NCBI RefSeq assembly: GCF_945859685.1
Contig: NC_079148.1
Location: 90,587,007-90,651,006 of the forward strand
Length of the DNA: 64,000 nt
From: Eupeodes corollae
Lineage: Eukaryota; Arthropoda; Insecta; Diptera; Syrphidae
Direction of reading: 5' to 3'
Below are positions 20,554 through 32,469 of this stretch, piece by piece. A program made the position numbers and the translations under genes. A model generated the notes under the pieces. It saw only the letters and a list, made by a program, of their open reading frames with translations, did no database searches and had not been told where the DNA came from. Every line of letters starts with the position of its first letter. Position 1 is the stretch's first letter.

Positions 20554-20982
20554 CTATTGTTGTAATTTGTTGGTTCGTTCAGCGGGTTCTCCAAAATTTA
20601 TCCCACTTATCCGTGTTAAAATTGTTTCACAATAATAAGGACATAATTTTAAATAAACCGAAATGTCCCTGCGTCTGTCTCTGAGTTCATCAGGAATCAA
20701 AGGAGTACAATTTGCATTTGTCCAAGTGTTGATTTTCCACAGTGCCTTATGTGAAATTGAATATAATAATGTTAATCCTGATGGGTCCTTCTCGTTCCGG
20801 TAATTAATTGTGATTTGAGATAAGATATTTTTTTCAAAAATTAAAAGTGAAGTGTTTAAGAACTTGCTGTGGTTATTTTCTAAGAAGTTCTGTACAAAAA
20901 ATGAACATTTAATAAGTCGGAAATAATTTTGTATTTGTTTCCTTTTTTTTTTTACAATTTCAAGCATTTGAAACAATTTCAT
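20554..20982 (-). CDS. Unrecognised 142-codon open frame
   Basis: From ATG 20982 the minus strand stays open for 142 codons. The product is Lys/Asn-rich at the N-terminus (VKKKRKQIQNYFRLIK) and Cys-containing at the C-terminus (ALWKINTWTNANCTPLIPDE, then LCPYYC). No domain, signal peptide or membrane segment is recognised. Codon content is less A/T-monotonous than chance frames nearby, so it may be a transposon fragment or a lone exon. No acceptor or donor was established. Confidence 0.25.
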   Translation of the reverse strand: MKLFQMLEIVKKKRKQIQNYFRLIKCSFFVQNFLENNHSKFLNTSLLIFEKNILSQITINYRNEKDPSGLTLLYSISHKALWKINTWTNANCTPLIPDELRDRRRDISVYLKLCPYYCETILTRISGINFGEPAERTNKLQQ

Positions 20983-22179
20983 GTTGAATTTGGAAAGACA
21001 GTTTTTATTTAATATAAAATATTCTGCTGGGTGGCAAGTTTTTGACAGTGTTGTTGTTGTAATGGAACGGCATTTTATTGATTTGTTAAAATTTCAATAA
21101 AAGATGTTTAATACAAACAATTGGATGAAATTGAGTTAATTTTGAGATAAACTTTTTATCACACAGACTTTGAAGTATTTATTAATAACACGGAATTTTT
21201 ATAAAAAGCATTTGAGACAATTGAAGTAATGATCAATGATTTGCGCAGTATTTAATGTTTTAATTATTTTAATTTATTCCTTTTGCCAAGACAATAATTA
21301 TAACGTCCGGTTAAGGAAATAAACGGTTCTATGAAATATATACGTTCATAATTATTTAGTTTTTATATTATTTGAAAAATTGTAATATAAATTTAAAATT
21401 TATATTCTATTCTTGAAACCTTTTCAGAGCTGAATAACAATTGTTTTTAATGTTTGTATATTCCTTAATGTAAGAAACATAAATAATATTTTGTTTCTAG
21501 AAATAAATTTCACACAAAAAAATTTTACTAAGTGGCAAAAAAATAAATGTAAAGAAAATTTACCTATCGGTACAGTTCTCAATGTCGAAAGCAAAGCTAT
21601 AAATATTTTTGATAGATATGTTAGTTAATTATAAAGTTGAACTTTGTTATATAATATAAAAGACAATGTCATTTAAATACATTAATTTTGATTTTAAATG
21701 CGTCTAGAGCTCGGGGGTTAACAAGCCTACAATACATTTAAGTATCTTCATATGGTTCATTTATCGTTATTTTTTTTTATTTTATCAAAATCTTAAAACT
21801 AGCTGGACAAATATTGTTAGAAAACTGGCGTACATTTTAAAAACTTAAAAAATATCTTACTGGCCCTATGCGGGTGCTCTAAGTAAATCCATTATCTCAT
21901 AACTACTGCCTTTCGGCCTAAGAATAATTTTAATACTAAATAACGAGAGCTTATTCTAAAACCAGGAAAATTAAAAAAAAAACTTGGCATCTTTATCTTT
22001 ATCATTATTTTTTATTTTATATTTCATATTTTATATAAAAAAACGAAACCCATTATAATACTTAAGCTACTTAAAATTACCAAAACCAATAATACTACTT
22101 AAAATATCTTAAAAACTACTCAAAAACTAGAACAGCAACAGTAAGCTTTTTTATTTTTTTGTTAAATATTTTTTTTTTG
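20983..22179. other. AT-rich sequence, no gene seen
   Basis: Long A/T runs with no motif-bearing frame on either strand. Confidence 0.5.
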
Positions 22180-23760
22180 TGCCACCCTGACTGTCCCTAA
22201 TCTAATCCTTAAACCTATGTAATCTTGCCAAGACCAAACGCCCTACACAACTCTAAAAGATATTCTCAATTTGAAGTCACTAAAACTGGTTCTCCTGCCT
22301 CACCCTATCTCTTCGCTCCCTAAAGGAGCGAATCAGTCTTACTGAACCAAGGGCGATCGGCTCCGTTCCGTACGAGGGCGTCTCGACTGTAAAGGAGTCG
22401 CCTATCTACAGTTTTACGGCTGACGTGGTACATTAGCGGAACCACCTCCCTATCCTGAATCAGACCTCGATTTTCTAAATAGAGAAAAGCTTCGGGTGGA
22501 ATGTTGCCACTTAAACGTGCACTTTCGTAGTACTCATTGTTGGGATAGTTGTATAGAACCTGGATGGAATAGTAATGTTTGTACTCCGACTATGGTGTTC
22601 TGTGTAGTCCAAGGCAACGTCGCAGAAATTGTCTTTCAAACAACCGAATCTTTTCCATTTGAGATGGGGCAACGTTTAACCATACCGGGCACCCATAGGC
22701 AATCATCTACCGGATAAGGGCCATGTAGGAGATCACTTTTACCATGCTGTCAAGACGGCTGCTAACAAACAACTGTTTTGTCAGGGCAAAGGCTCCCCTA
22801 GCTCTGTCAAAATAAAAGTACTTATCCAACCAGATGTCCAGGTACTTTACTACACTGGCTGTCAATTTGGTCCAACGATCACTAAATTTTTCCAGTTCTT
22901 TCTCGTAACCATTGATGCTCCATACAACGGAGTCCTGAACAGAAGTTGCTTTTCAACTTCCAGTCATCGCAATATTGCTGAATCTTGTCGAAGTCACCCT
23001 GCAAAAGTGTCTTGATAACCTCAATTTTTGAGGCCGTTCTGTACACAATTAGGGCGTCTTGTTATCAGATCACAATAAACCGTCTAACATTAAGAATGTC
23101 ATAAAGCATATACAACAAGACAAGCACCCTTTTGGATTTGTTCCACTGAATATCAGAAACAAGCTTCGACGTAGCATGAATAGTGCCATGTCCCGCCTTA
23201 AAGCCGAACTGATTGTTCGGAATTATTTTGTTGTTCTCAGCCCACTTGGACAGAACTCTATTTATAACCTTCTCGAATATCTTGCTGATGCTCAGCACTA
23301 GACTTATCGACCGGAGATTCGTCGGATTGGAGTTGTCCTTTCCGTTTTTCGGGAAAGGATGTACCACAGCTGTTTTCCAACGGACCGGATAATATGCATA
23401 TGCATTATTCCGAACACTGTTAAAAAGAGTGGTATACATGTCCACAGCTTCCTGAGGTAAATGTCGTAGTACAATGTTGGATATACCATAGACACCTGCT
23501 GACTTCTTTTTCTTTAATGAATCGAAGACTAGCTGGAGCTCTATCTTCGTGACTAATAGGGTATAAGCCCCTTTTTCTGGGTGATGATGTCATTTGCCAA
23601 GTTTTCGTGATTGAACCTGGTACTCGTAAAACCGAGGTTCTCGGATCTCCACTACGTTATGCCGTTACGCAGGTACAAGTAGTGCTTCAGGGCTCTATTC
23701 TCCAGGTCTAAAATGGTCAGGAATGCTAGAATTATGACAACCGTAATCAACGCACAATGC
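22180..23760 (-). pseudogene. jockey-clade LINE remnant, RT and C-terminal region
   Basis: On the minus strand, from the right: DRAPASLRFIKEKEVS-like text near 23500, KTAVVHPFPKNGKDNSNPTN near 23340, LRSISLVLSISKIFEKVINR and NNQFGFKAGHGTIHA (RT N-terminal motifs) at 23190-23300. The frame then breaks before RT motif A. After a deletion, the C-terminal region is readable in pieces: KYLDIWLDKYFYFDRARGAF near 22820, AYGCPVWLNVAPSQMEKIRL near 22690 and LRRCLGLHRTP. The YADD box is missing. Confidence 0.82.
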
Positions 23761-24111
23761 GCGAAAAGTTGTTACTTTTGAATTAACACTTCTGAATTGA
23801 GCAGTAATAATTTTGACTAGAGCTTTGTTGTTTTGTAAAGCGATCCATTATCATAATCAGCAAACATTCAACTAATATTATGAAACATCAAATGAGGGTT
23901 GAGTTTGACAGAATCATATGCTATTACTACATATTTTAAACGCCGAAGTGAAAGATCCTGTTTTTAGTAGACACGAATATGTACTTATGTATATTAAAAA
24001 ATTGTACATAATAGAAATAAAATTTACTTGTTCAATTTGGGTTGATTATTGTAACAAAAATGGCTCTAAAGAAAATCTTTGCTCAACAAATATTTTGTCA
24101 ACCTATGATAA
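23761..24111. other. No gene seen
   Basis: The 89-codon plus-strand frame at 23918-24187 runs into RptA and shows no domain. It was considered as a possible first exon for the cuticle gene, but lacks a convincing signal peptide and a phase-2 donor. Confidence 0.4.
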
Positions 24112-24895
24112 GAAGAAAAGGGGCTTAGATGATGGGATCCACACTAATTCCATCCCGCCTGTCGATTTGCCTTGTTTAACACTTTAACAAAATATTTACA
24201 ATAATATGTTGTTCGAGATATAAGAACCAATATCTTTATTTGTTTCTAATACTTGCGTTTTTTGTAGATTTTCGTGTTTTGTTAAAAAAGTTTTCACTTG
24301 AATTTAAAAAAAAAAATAGCTAAAACTTACTTATTAAAAATACATTGCACATGATGAAATAGTTTGAATTTAGAGTAGAATGGAATTATTTTGAATTCAA
24401 CACGTTCTTTTTTTCACGAGATATCGTGAATCGAACATTAAATTTTACCAACTTTTTATAAATATTTTACTGAACGTCGAAAACAATATTTTCTATACGA
24501 TTGAAAATTTTGAAATTTCTCGACGTTTTCCCAAAAAATATCCCATTTCTGCCTTAACAATAATAGCTTCAGCAATAAAGTTGTACTTCTTACGATACGT
24601 ACAAATGTAAATAATAAAAAAAAAATGTTCTTGTTGATTCTCAGTATCACTTACACAAAAAAAAACGACCCACTTAATTTTCTTGAGAGTCCTTTTTACA
24701 TCATCATTTTCTGCATAGCAACATTTATTTCAATTCAATATCTTTACTGGTTCTTATCCGAACATATGTATGTACATAACATTCGTACACACGCACATTC
24801 AGGCATCTCTCTAAACACCTTTTATTTAGATTCTAGGGGCCTTGAAACCCCGAGAAATGTCAAAGTTTTCAACTCGACAAATCGGACCAAATGAG
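24112..24895 (+). repeat. RptA copy, internally deleted
   Basis: Begins AAAAGGGGCTTAGATGATGG, passes CATCCCGCCTGTCGATTTGC, then jumps to the 3' part (TTTTCTTGAGAGTCCTTTTT, CATTCGTACACACGCACATT, CCTTGAAACCCCGAGAAATG). At about 780 bp it is half the length of the copies at 11473 and 32788. Confidence 0.75.
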
Positions 24896-25136
24896 TTAGA
24901 AAGAAGATATACCCTTTATTATGTTAAAATTATATATAAACCTTTATGACTTGACTTTGTTTGTTAAGGTTCCTTTGTTTACTCGATGTGGCAAAGATAA
25001 GTTAAAATATCCTAAAGACAGATACAAAAAATAATGATTGAAACAAAGAGAACTGTTGGAATTACATATTACCTGTTGATAGGCATATAACATTAATATT
25101 ACATTAAAATTGTTTTGTTTTCTTTATTTTGCTCAG

Positions 25137-25274
25137 ACATTCCAACGACGACATTGGAAGTTACTACCATAGTGCGGCTGGGAATCCAGACAACAAGATT
25201 CGAGGTCGTTATGGTTCGAGGAACCCGTCTAATGGACGGGTAGAAGAAACTGTTTATACAGCCGGACCACGTGG
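25137..25274 (+). CDS. Cuticle gene, first visible exon
   Basis: The acceptor is TTTTGCTCAG at 25136 and the donor GTAAGA at 25275. The 45 whole codons encode HSNDDIGSYYHSAAGNPDNK, IRGRYGSRNPSNG and VEETVYTAGPRG, a low-complexity Gly/Asn/Arg-rich region typical of the part of cuticle proteins before the RR domain. The entry and exit are both phase 2, so a further upstream exon is required. Confidence 0.75.
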
Positions 25275-28200
25275 GTAAGAGACTTAAGAAAAAACTCAGT
25301 ATGTTGAGTACGTGAAAATAAAACAAAAATAATTATTTCAGAGGAAGATTTGGTTTCTTTTTTATTGTTGTTGTTGTTTTTTTGTTTTTTAATGAAACAA
25401 GTCGATCATTTTCATTCTAGAGCAATCCAATTATTTTTTTGAAAAGAAGCAGTACCCTAAAACAATGGCAAAGAAAACAAAGAATAGAAAAGAAACACAA
25501 CTTTTCTGAGATGAGTTATCTTACAGATCTGTAGCATTTAATATCTAAGATCTCAAAAAGTGTGATTTCCAAAACAAAGTTATGTTTGGATAACCAGAGG
25601 TAGAAGTAGGTGGTTTAATATTTGAACGCAATTTGCGATCAATGTAGTGTGTCTCCGGCGCAGTTTAGCAGTAATGATTTCAAAAGATAGGGTCTTAAGA
25701 TAGATAGTATATAATGGAAGGTATTAATTTGCAACAAAATAAAAGAAAAGAGCAATATGAACACAGCAACAGAAGTAATGCAAGCAATTATTATAATTTT
25801 CGTATTTAGAGATTTATCTATGATGGTGCTGAATAAAAATGTATTTTTCCTTAAAAATTTGCTTTCTACAGGGTGAAATGGGGTAAAACAAACAAAACTA
25901 AAATATGATACATATCGAGTATCACTTAATAAATATATATTTTAAAATGGATTAAAATCAAACAAATATATGTAAATTTATAAAATCTCTTCATAAACGA
26001 TCGACTTCTCAGAATATTGTAACTAATATAGGGTAAAGTCGGGTTAGATAGGACATAAATAAAATAGGTATGATGAATTAAAATAAACTCATATGATATT
26101 TGAAAGTAGAGAATAAACCAAAGTCTTTTGCTTGTCAATATGTAAAATAGGAAGATTTGTTCGATTTTGAAAGTTTTCGATAGCATTTTATTATAAAATT
26201 TAGATATTACCATTAAGTATACGAAAAACAATATAACTCAAATGGCCACCTAGTGAAGATTCACTGCAAACGGTGTAAAATCGAATGATCAAAATGTGAA
26301 ATTGAATCATTGATTGGTCATGTGGTGTAGCTTGAAATATCCTTCGGAGAAAAATGGTTTTGTTGCTGCAAACGCTGGGAAATCAATAAAAACAATTTAA
26401 AATATTTTTGACATTCCGATAATGCATAGACCTCAAGACATTAGTAACGCTTCCACTATATTTTTTTTTTGTTAATAACTTTCTAAACGAAATGAAACAA
26501 AATCAGGGCCTATAATTAAATATTATTGACGATCTTTCTTTATAGTTTTCGGGCAAATGGACCACAAATTCATAGAAAAATGGACCTGTCACAGATACCT
26601 AGAGGGCCGAAAGGAAATGCCGATGATCCACTTGCAGACCCCTACGATGATCCCACTTACAGCTTTAGTTTCAAAACGTCTGACTACAATCGCAATGAAG
26701 ATTCTGATAGCAGTGGTAGAATACGAGGTAGGTGTAATTAAATCATTTAAAACTAATCTTTAAGAGTGTATTTTAACTCAGTCAAAGAAGAAAATTGTAA
26801 GATTGTGATGATTGATTAGGTAAGATTATTTCATTCTCAAAACATCAATTAACAATTATTTAGAAACAAAAATTTGAGTCAACGTGACTTTGCCATCTGC
26901 TTAATTGAAATAATTTACTCACAGTAAATGATATTTTAAAAGTTAAAAGAGATAGATACGATTTTTCATATAAAAAAAGAAAAGAAAAACGATAAAAAGA
27001 AAGCATAATTCTTTGGCTAGGCTGGTATCAAAAGGCTGTATTATTGATTTGGATTCTATAGGATATTGGGCAGGTTCAGGCGACTTAAGGGACTTGAAAG
27101 TTAGGCAAATTTCTTTTATCTGATTGGCCAGCTGCCAAAAAATTACCTTCCAATTAAGGCAACTTTAATGGAAAGTTAACTGGAAAGTTTGTCAAGTAAA
27201 ATCTCCCTAACTATCAAGTCAAGTTTACTTTTGTCAAAATGACAGTTGATAATGTTTTTTCATTGAACACAAAGCTGAACTTTATTATTTATTTATTTTC
27301 TGCAAAACTTCATTTAATGCTTCCTGTAAAAGGTTTCTTCGTCAATTTGTAAAAGAAATAAGAAATATTTCTTTACAATACAAAATGTTAATCGTGCCTT
27401 ACTTTTACCTTGCTTGAGGAGTGCTTTGTAGACAATAATATTTGTAGCAGTTTTTGTACCATGAACTTGCAGTATAGGATTGTGAAATAAGGTTCTGCAT
27501 TTAAAATTCATAACACTTGTAAAACTAACTAGTTGCCTTGGTCAAAATGTACGTTCAAAGAATGCAGTTGCCTGCAAATTAAGGCCTTTATGTTGTCTGA
27601 ACCTGCCCATTGCTTTTTGATAGTAGAAGTACAGCTGTGTTACGTCGTCATAGCAGTTAAGAAGAGCAATTACCTTTGCTTCTCTTATTCTCTCAACACA
27701 TCACTGCCAAGGAAAGTTTTTCTGACTTTGTTACTAAAACACAATCGCCTTTCAGCTTCGTCTGCGTTGAGTTGGGCCTGCTTCGAGATTGCTTTGAATG
27801 ACACTTTAAATATGACATTTCTAAAATGGCGCTTCTGTCATTAGCAGCTCTTAATTTTTCTCAAAATAGAAAAAAACGTTTTGAAATCGAAAAGGTTAAA
27901 ATTATCGCGGTATTAGCTTACATAGCCTATAATAACCATAATGGGAATCCTTCCAAAAGCAAATGTATTGTGTTTGTTGCCTTACAGCTATTAAGCTGTC
28001 AGACAAAGCAAATGTTCAGATAATTGAACTAAAGCATCCGTTTGGAGTCACATTACGTTACATTACGTTCTTTTCCTTGCGACTGTCAAACGAAACGTGA
28101 GGTCGAAGCTCCATTATAATAGCATGCATTGAATTCCTATGGCTAAACTCGTAAACGTCAGGCTGCATGAAGTTCAATCTTAATAACTGTCCTCTTATCT

Positions 28201-30937
28201 AAAATACAGCCGATATTAATTTTTGATTAGAATCAATCTTAAAATAATTTCTTTCACAAATTTTGTGTTGAAAAACGTTGTATGTCGCCTATATTTTTCA
28301 TTTCATTTGGGTATAAAATCATAGAATGCAGTTTTAGCATCACTTTTATTGTATGACTGCACGTTGAGAGTAAAATTCATACAACAATATTTAGCCAGAT
28401 CCTTTAATTTTTCGAACTAAAGACTCTCCCTTTGAATAGTATACCGAGCTATAACTTTTGGCAGTCTTAGATTGGGCATGTTAATATGTAGCTTATACGT
28501 TTTAACAAAGAGAGGATACAGCCCGGATTCAATGATGACCATATAATTTGGTGTGCTTTTCGGTAGTTGAAAACATATTTCAACATAAAACCTTAGTAAT
28601 TTTTCAACAGCTACAGCATTATAGATTCGACAACTGAAGTAAAAACTTTGTATTTTACACTGTGGAAAACAAGATTTTTCATTACTGGCAGTCTGCAACC
28701 ACCATTTTTAAACATTATCGCCTTCCACTGTTCGCAGTATTCAATAAGGCGGAGGAGCATAAATTGCAGTGTTTGAAATGAATAAGCAACAAAGAAAACA
28801 TCGTCAGCAATCATAAGTGCTTTTATCTTAATTTCAGTAACCTCTATCAAACTAGATAAACCTTCAATGTTGTCGTCGATTTACAAAGATAAACAGATAC
28901 GGACTCAAGGGACATCCTTGTTTTACTTCCTTTGTAGCTTCAAACTAATCCGACCTTTCTGCACCATTCCAAACCGCATTTATATTTCCTTCATAAAGCA
29001 CTCTCAAAAATTTTGTTGATATTCTCTTGTGGTTCTCAGCTTGTAAAGCAAGGCTCTTCTAGCAATAGTATCGAAATTGAACTTGAAACCTATGAATAGG
29101 ACATATAGCTTCTTTTTCTGCTGCAAGAGTGTTTCCGCAATACTTTTTAAGACAAAAATGCCGTTTCGTTGAATAGCCGCTTCAGAAACCAGCTTGGAAT
29201 TCCTTAAAGACTTTGTTTTGGTTAATCCGATCTTAAAAGCTATTGTTTACAATTGATACAAATACTTTATAAGATGAATTAAATAAAGATATCCCGTTCA
29301 TTATCATCATACAAGGATGGGTTGAAAAGTATTCAGCCTGACCAAGAAAAATATTGTTTATAATTTTTTGTTTGCTTTTTAATCCCCATTAAGATTGATA
29401 CATTTCTCATTACGATGTTCATATTTAGTTATAACAGTTTAAAACTTATACTAGTCAGGTTTCACAAAATTATGTAGGACACAATTTCAAAAGAACCTTA
29501 GATGCAAGATCTTTTAGTCAGGCCGAAAAATTTTAATTCAACCCTAGTATTTATGAACTATTAAATTTAAAAAACTGTAAATGAATTGTTTTTGATGCGT
29601 CTATGATTTTCTTTTTTCTTAAGTCAGAAGTTCTTTTAACGTAATTTTTTGCACATGAATTCTAACTATCATCACTTACAAACTTTGAATTGAGATGCAG
29701 AACAATCTAATAAATACAATTCAGGGCAAAAGGATCAGTGCTCAGCTGTCAAAATAATTAAAGTTTTGGCTCTTCTGAACCATCATTTTTGATTTCTGGC
29801 ACTTTTGAAAAGTATGTTGATGTTTAACAAACAAAAAGAAGTATTGAAACAAGTCCTTGAAACAACAAAATCAGTATTAATAGTCAAGATATTAATTTTT
29901 CTTTTTTTATTCATACTTTATTTTCAGGTCTTTATTCATATTTTGATGATATTGGCGAAAGACACACTGTTCGTTATGCAGCTGGAGCAGGAACTGGTTT
30001 TAAAGTCTTAAATAGCGTTCCGGATAGTCAGACTTCTGTGGCGTATAGTGCTCCACTCTGGAAAGGTCCACCAGGTGCACGAGGAAAAATTGCAGTCGAA
30101 AGAGGTTCCAACGGAATGTACAAATTTATTGCTGCTGCTCCTGATCATCGAAGATCAGAGGTTAGTGGTCCAGATGGTATCGTAAGGGGATCATACTCCT
30201 ATCTTGATGATAAAGGCGTTCAAAGAACTGTAGAGTATGAAGCTGGAGCTGGCATTGGTTATAGAATAGTTAAAAACAGTATTGGTCCAGGAACCCATAA
30301 CAACGCAATTGTTCCTTACTTACGTGCAAGTGACGATTTTCCTAAAGAGTTCTTACAAACTTCTAGTAGTGATTCACTTAAATCTAAGAACAAAGACACT
30401 GCTGCTTCTTATTCAGACAGTGAAGAAGCTATTGAAACTTCGAAGGGATCAAGGACATCAAGCAATAGTAATGCCAATGGAAAGTCAAAAAACCGGGGGT
30501 CTATGATGGGAAGTGGTTCAAAAATCAGTGGAAAAACAACACGGCCAAACGATGGAAACGAAGAAGACCCATCGGAGTACGATGGAAATTCTTCTAGCAA
30601 AAGTTCGAACAAACTAGCATCCGATCAAAATAGCAAAGGATTAAAATCGAAAGGAGGACGTTTTGATTCGAATTTTGAAAATGACCTAAGTTCGTTGCCA
30701 CCCCTGATAACAAGTAATCGTCGAATTTTGGAAATAGGTCGTGAGAAAGATTGGAACTCTCATAACAGAGATTCAACTTTAATTAAAAATGTAGGGAAAT
30801 GGTACATTGGACTGCCTCCAGGTCAGAGTGTAAGAGCACACGTTCAAAATATTGATATTTTGCCGATTGGAGGACGGACACTATCGCCATCAGAAGCTCT
30901 GCGAAGGGACGAACTTTCAGAACTTGCAGAGATTTAG
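25137..30937 (+). CDS. Cuticle protein with two Rebers-Riddiford chitin-binding domains (5' exon not found)
   Basis: Joining 25137-25274, 26546-26727 and 29928-30937 gives 442 residues in one frame plus a split first codon; all junctions are GT-AG with matching phases. Domain 1 spans exons 2-3: DPYDDPTYSFSFKTSDYNRN, then GRIRG, LYSYFDDIGERHTVRYAAGA, GTGFKV. Domain 2 lies wholly in exon 3: GMYKFIAAAPDHRRSE, GIVRGSYSYLDDKGVQRTVE, YEAGAGIGYRI. Both match the RR consensus G-x-Y-x-Y-x-D-x-G-x-V-x-Y-x-A-x-x-x-G. Such proteins are secreted and bind cuticular chitin. A Ser/Lys/Gly-rich linker of about 130 residues and a C-terminal tail (PSEALRRDELSELAEI) follow. The signal-peptide exon must lie upstream of 25137; it must end in phase 2. 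Confidence 0.88.
26546..26727 (+). CDS. Cuticle gene exon, start of RR domain 1
   Basis: The acceptor is CTTTATAG and the donor GTAGGT. It encodes FRANGPQIHRKMDLSQIP, RGPKGNADDPLADPYDDP and TYSFSFKTSDYNRNED, up to GRIRG. The Y-S-F-S-F-K-T strand is the N-terminal half of the RR fold; the intron cuts the domain right before its Y-x-Y-x-D strand. Confidence 0.85.
27115..27612. repeat. RptC copy 2 (in cuticle gene intron)
   Basis: Matches 5395-5825 block by block in the same orientation, from CAGCTGCCAAAAAATTACC to GTTGTCTGAACCTGCCCATT, with a 40-60 base insertion around 27360-27410 relative to copy 1. Confidence 0.75.
28380..29260 (-). pseudogene. LINE reverse transcriptase remnant in cuticle gene intron
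   Basis: Minus-strand pieces from the right: FQAGF and RSGYSTK-like text near 29180, KKLYVLFIGFKFNFDTIARR (degenerate motif A), LYEGNINAVWNGAERS near 28980, EVKQGCPLSPYL (the RQGxxLSP motif) near 28900, IKALMIADDVFFVAYSFQTL (YADD-box equivalent) and IEYCEQWKAIM near 28730-28840. Frameshifts occur between each. It is antisense to the cuticle gene. Confidence 0.8.
29318..29546. mobile_element. Short MITE with about 28-bp inverted ends
   Basis: The left end GGGTTGAAAAGTATTCAGCC (29319 on) continues TGACCAAG; the right end read on the other strand is AGGGTTGAATTAAAATTTTT then CGGCCTGACTA. The ends align with a few mismatches and a small gap. The body, about 230 bp, is non-coding. A mariner-like origin is possible, but a clean TA duplication is not seen. 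Confidence 0.6.
29928..30937 (+). CDS. Cuticle gene last exon: end of RR1, all of RR2, Ser-rich tail
   Basis: The acceptor TTATTTTCAG at 29927 is strong. The exon completes RR domain 1 (LYSYFDDIGERHTVRYAAGA), adds a spacer (APLWKGPPGARGKI), all of RR domain 2 (about 30113-30280), a long Ser/Lys/Asn-rich linker and the C-terminus, with TAG at 30935-30937. It is 335 codons plus stop. Starting a protein at 30038, within this exon, would delete the first domain and is not right. Confidence 0.88.
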
Positions 30938-30989
30938 ATAGATAGGTATTAAATATATGTAGGTTTAATATTTGTGTGTATATTTTTGA

Positions 30990-30995
30990 AATAAA
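30990..30995 (+). terminator. Polyadenylation signal of the cuticle gene
   Basis: AATAAA lies 53 bases after the stop codon, the first such hexamer downstream. Confidence 0.6.
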
Positions 30996-31639
30996 TTATG
31001 TCCTTCGAAATGTGTATAAGGTTTTTTGTGTGATTTGCATAGATTTGCTTTTTAATAAAGCAAACTTCCTTGAATAGTCCAGTCAATGAACAAAAAAATT
31101 GCCTTCACCTTACGCTTACTAAAGGATGTCTGGTGATGACCCAAAAAAAATCCCCAAGAATCCGACTTGAGCTTTAGCGGCAGTTAAAAGAAACATGGTG
31201 TTTGTTTTAGTTTATCACGTTTATCAAAATATAATCTTCTACAAAATTGAACCTAAGTGTGCCAAGTTTTAAAACTGTTGGATTTTTGTATGAGTTGAAA
31301 ACCTTTATTAACTGGACTAGCAACCATATTTAACAACAAAATATATTTTATTATAAATCTTTTAAAGTTATGTTTAGTTTGAGTTTTTGAAAATTCACTG
31401 AATAATGAAATTAAGAGAACTAAATACATTCGAATAAGTTCTTGCAATGTATGTATGTACCTTAACTTGAATAATCTTATAGGGTTTTTCATTGGTAAAA
31501 TAAATCTATTTGTTGTATTTAATTCTATGAAAACGCCCTGATTCTGCTGGGCAAAAACGGATTTCATATTTATTTAAAATTGAATTTTTTGAGATATTTA
31601 AATTTGTATTGTACAAGGAGATATGAATAACCTTATAAT

Positions 31640-32250
31640 GATTATACACAATGTGAGCAATTAGGAAGGGAGGATAGGATTGGGATCATTGCTTTTGAAT
31701 GCCTGCACATTGTAATGAATGGGAAATATTGAGTTTGGTAAAGCATTCCACATTCGTGTAGTGCGATAAAAAAAGAATCTCTGTACGTCCGAAATTGGGC
31801 TCAAGGTTAAATGAGTATTACGGTTGAATTGTTTGAGGGGAGGAACGCAACTGGCTATTTCATTAGAGCATTGCTTATGGAAGTAGCGATAAAATAATGA
31901 GAGACATGAAACCTTACAGCGGTGCTCGAGAGACACCGAAGTTTCAGTTAAACAACGGTCACCTATCAATGTTAGAGCTCTTTTTTAATTCTATCCAAGA
32001 AAATCAAGTGTGTTATTGGAGCACCTGTCCAGATTTGGGAATTGTAATCGAGTTTCGGACGAAAATAAGCTTTATAGATTGTAGCCAGATCAGAAAGGGT
32101 AAAAAACTTCTTGCATCTTCGGAGAAAACCTTAACACTTAGCAGCATTTTTGGTGATGTCAAATATGTGATAACTCCACAAAAAGTGTCGGAGACAAAAC
32201 GGAGGCTTGGCGCACACCAGCGTTTATTTTGTGAATATCAGATTTGAACC
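31640..32250 (-). pseudogene. LINE C-terminal fragment
   Basis: The minus-strand frame at 31661-31969 reads LSLFYRYFHKQCSNEIASCV then PPLKQFNRNTH and FFYRTTRMWNALPNSIFPIH, then YNVQAFKSND. This is the conserved C-terminal tail of a jockey/CR1-group ORF2. Further upstream (to about 32250) only scraps of the same protein remain. Fragments at 9545 and 13085 are shorter relatives. Confidence 0.75.
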
Positions 32251-32469
32251 TGTCCAATACTAATTGAATTGAACTTATTTTTGATTCATTCATCAATTCC
32301 AACCTTGAGATCATCAGTGGACCTATTGCAACGAAAGCTATTTGCCGGTCATTAAGAAGCTTCCGTTCTTCAAGATATTTCTTAAGCCAAAAATTAATCA
32401 GAATTTGGTAAAAATGTGAAGGTGGAAATTAACTTTTTTTAATGGTACCACTTTGGTTTTTACATTTAT

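Noticed and set aside
23918..24187. Missing first exon of the cuticle gene
   Set aside because: MLLLHILNAEVKDP is too short and polar for a signal peptide, and no donor of phase 2 follows.
27533..27844. 103-codon plus-strand frame
   Set aside because: Its first part is RptC, also found at 5395-5825, where the frame is not conserved.
30038..30937. A single-exon cuticle gene starting at 30038
   Set aside because: The start is a GTG inside an exon that begins at 29928 and completes RR domain 1; exons upstream join in phase.
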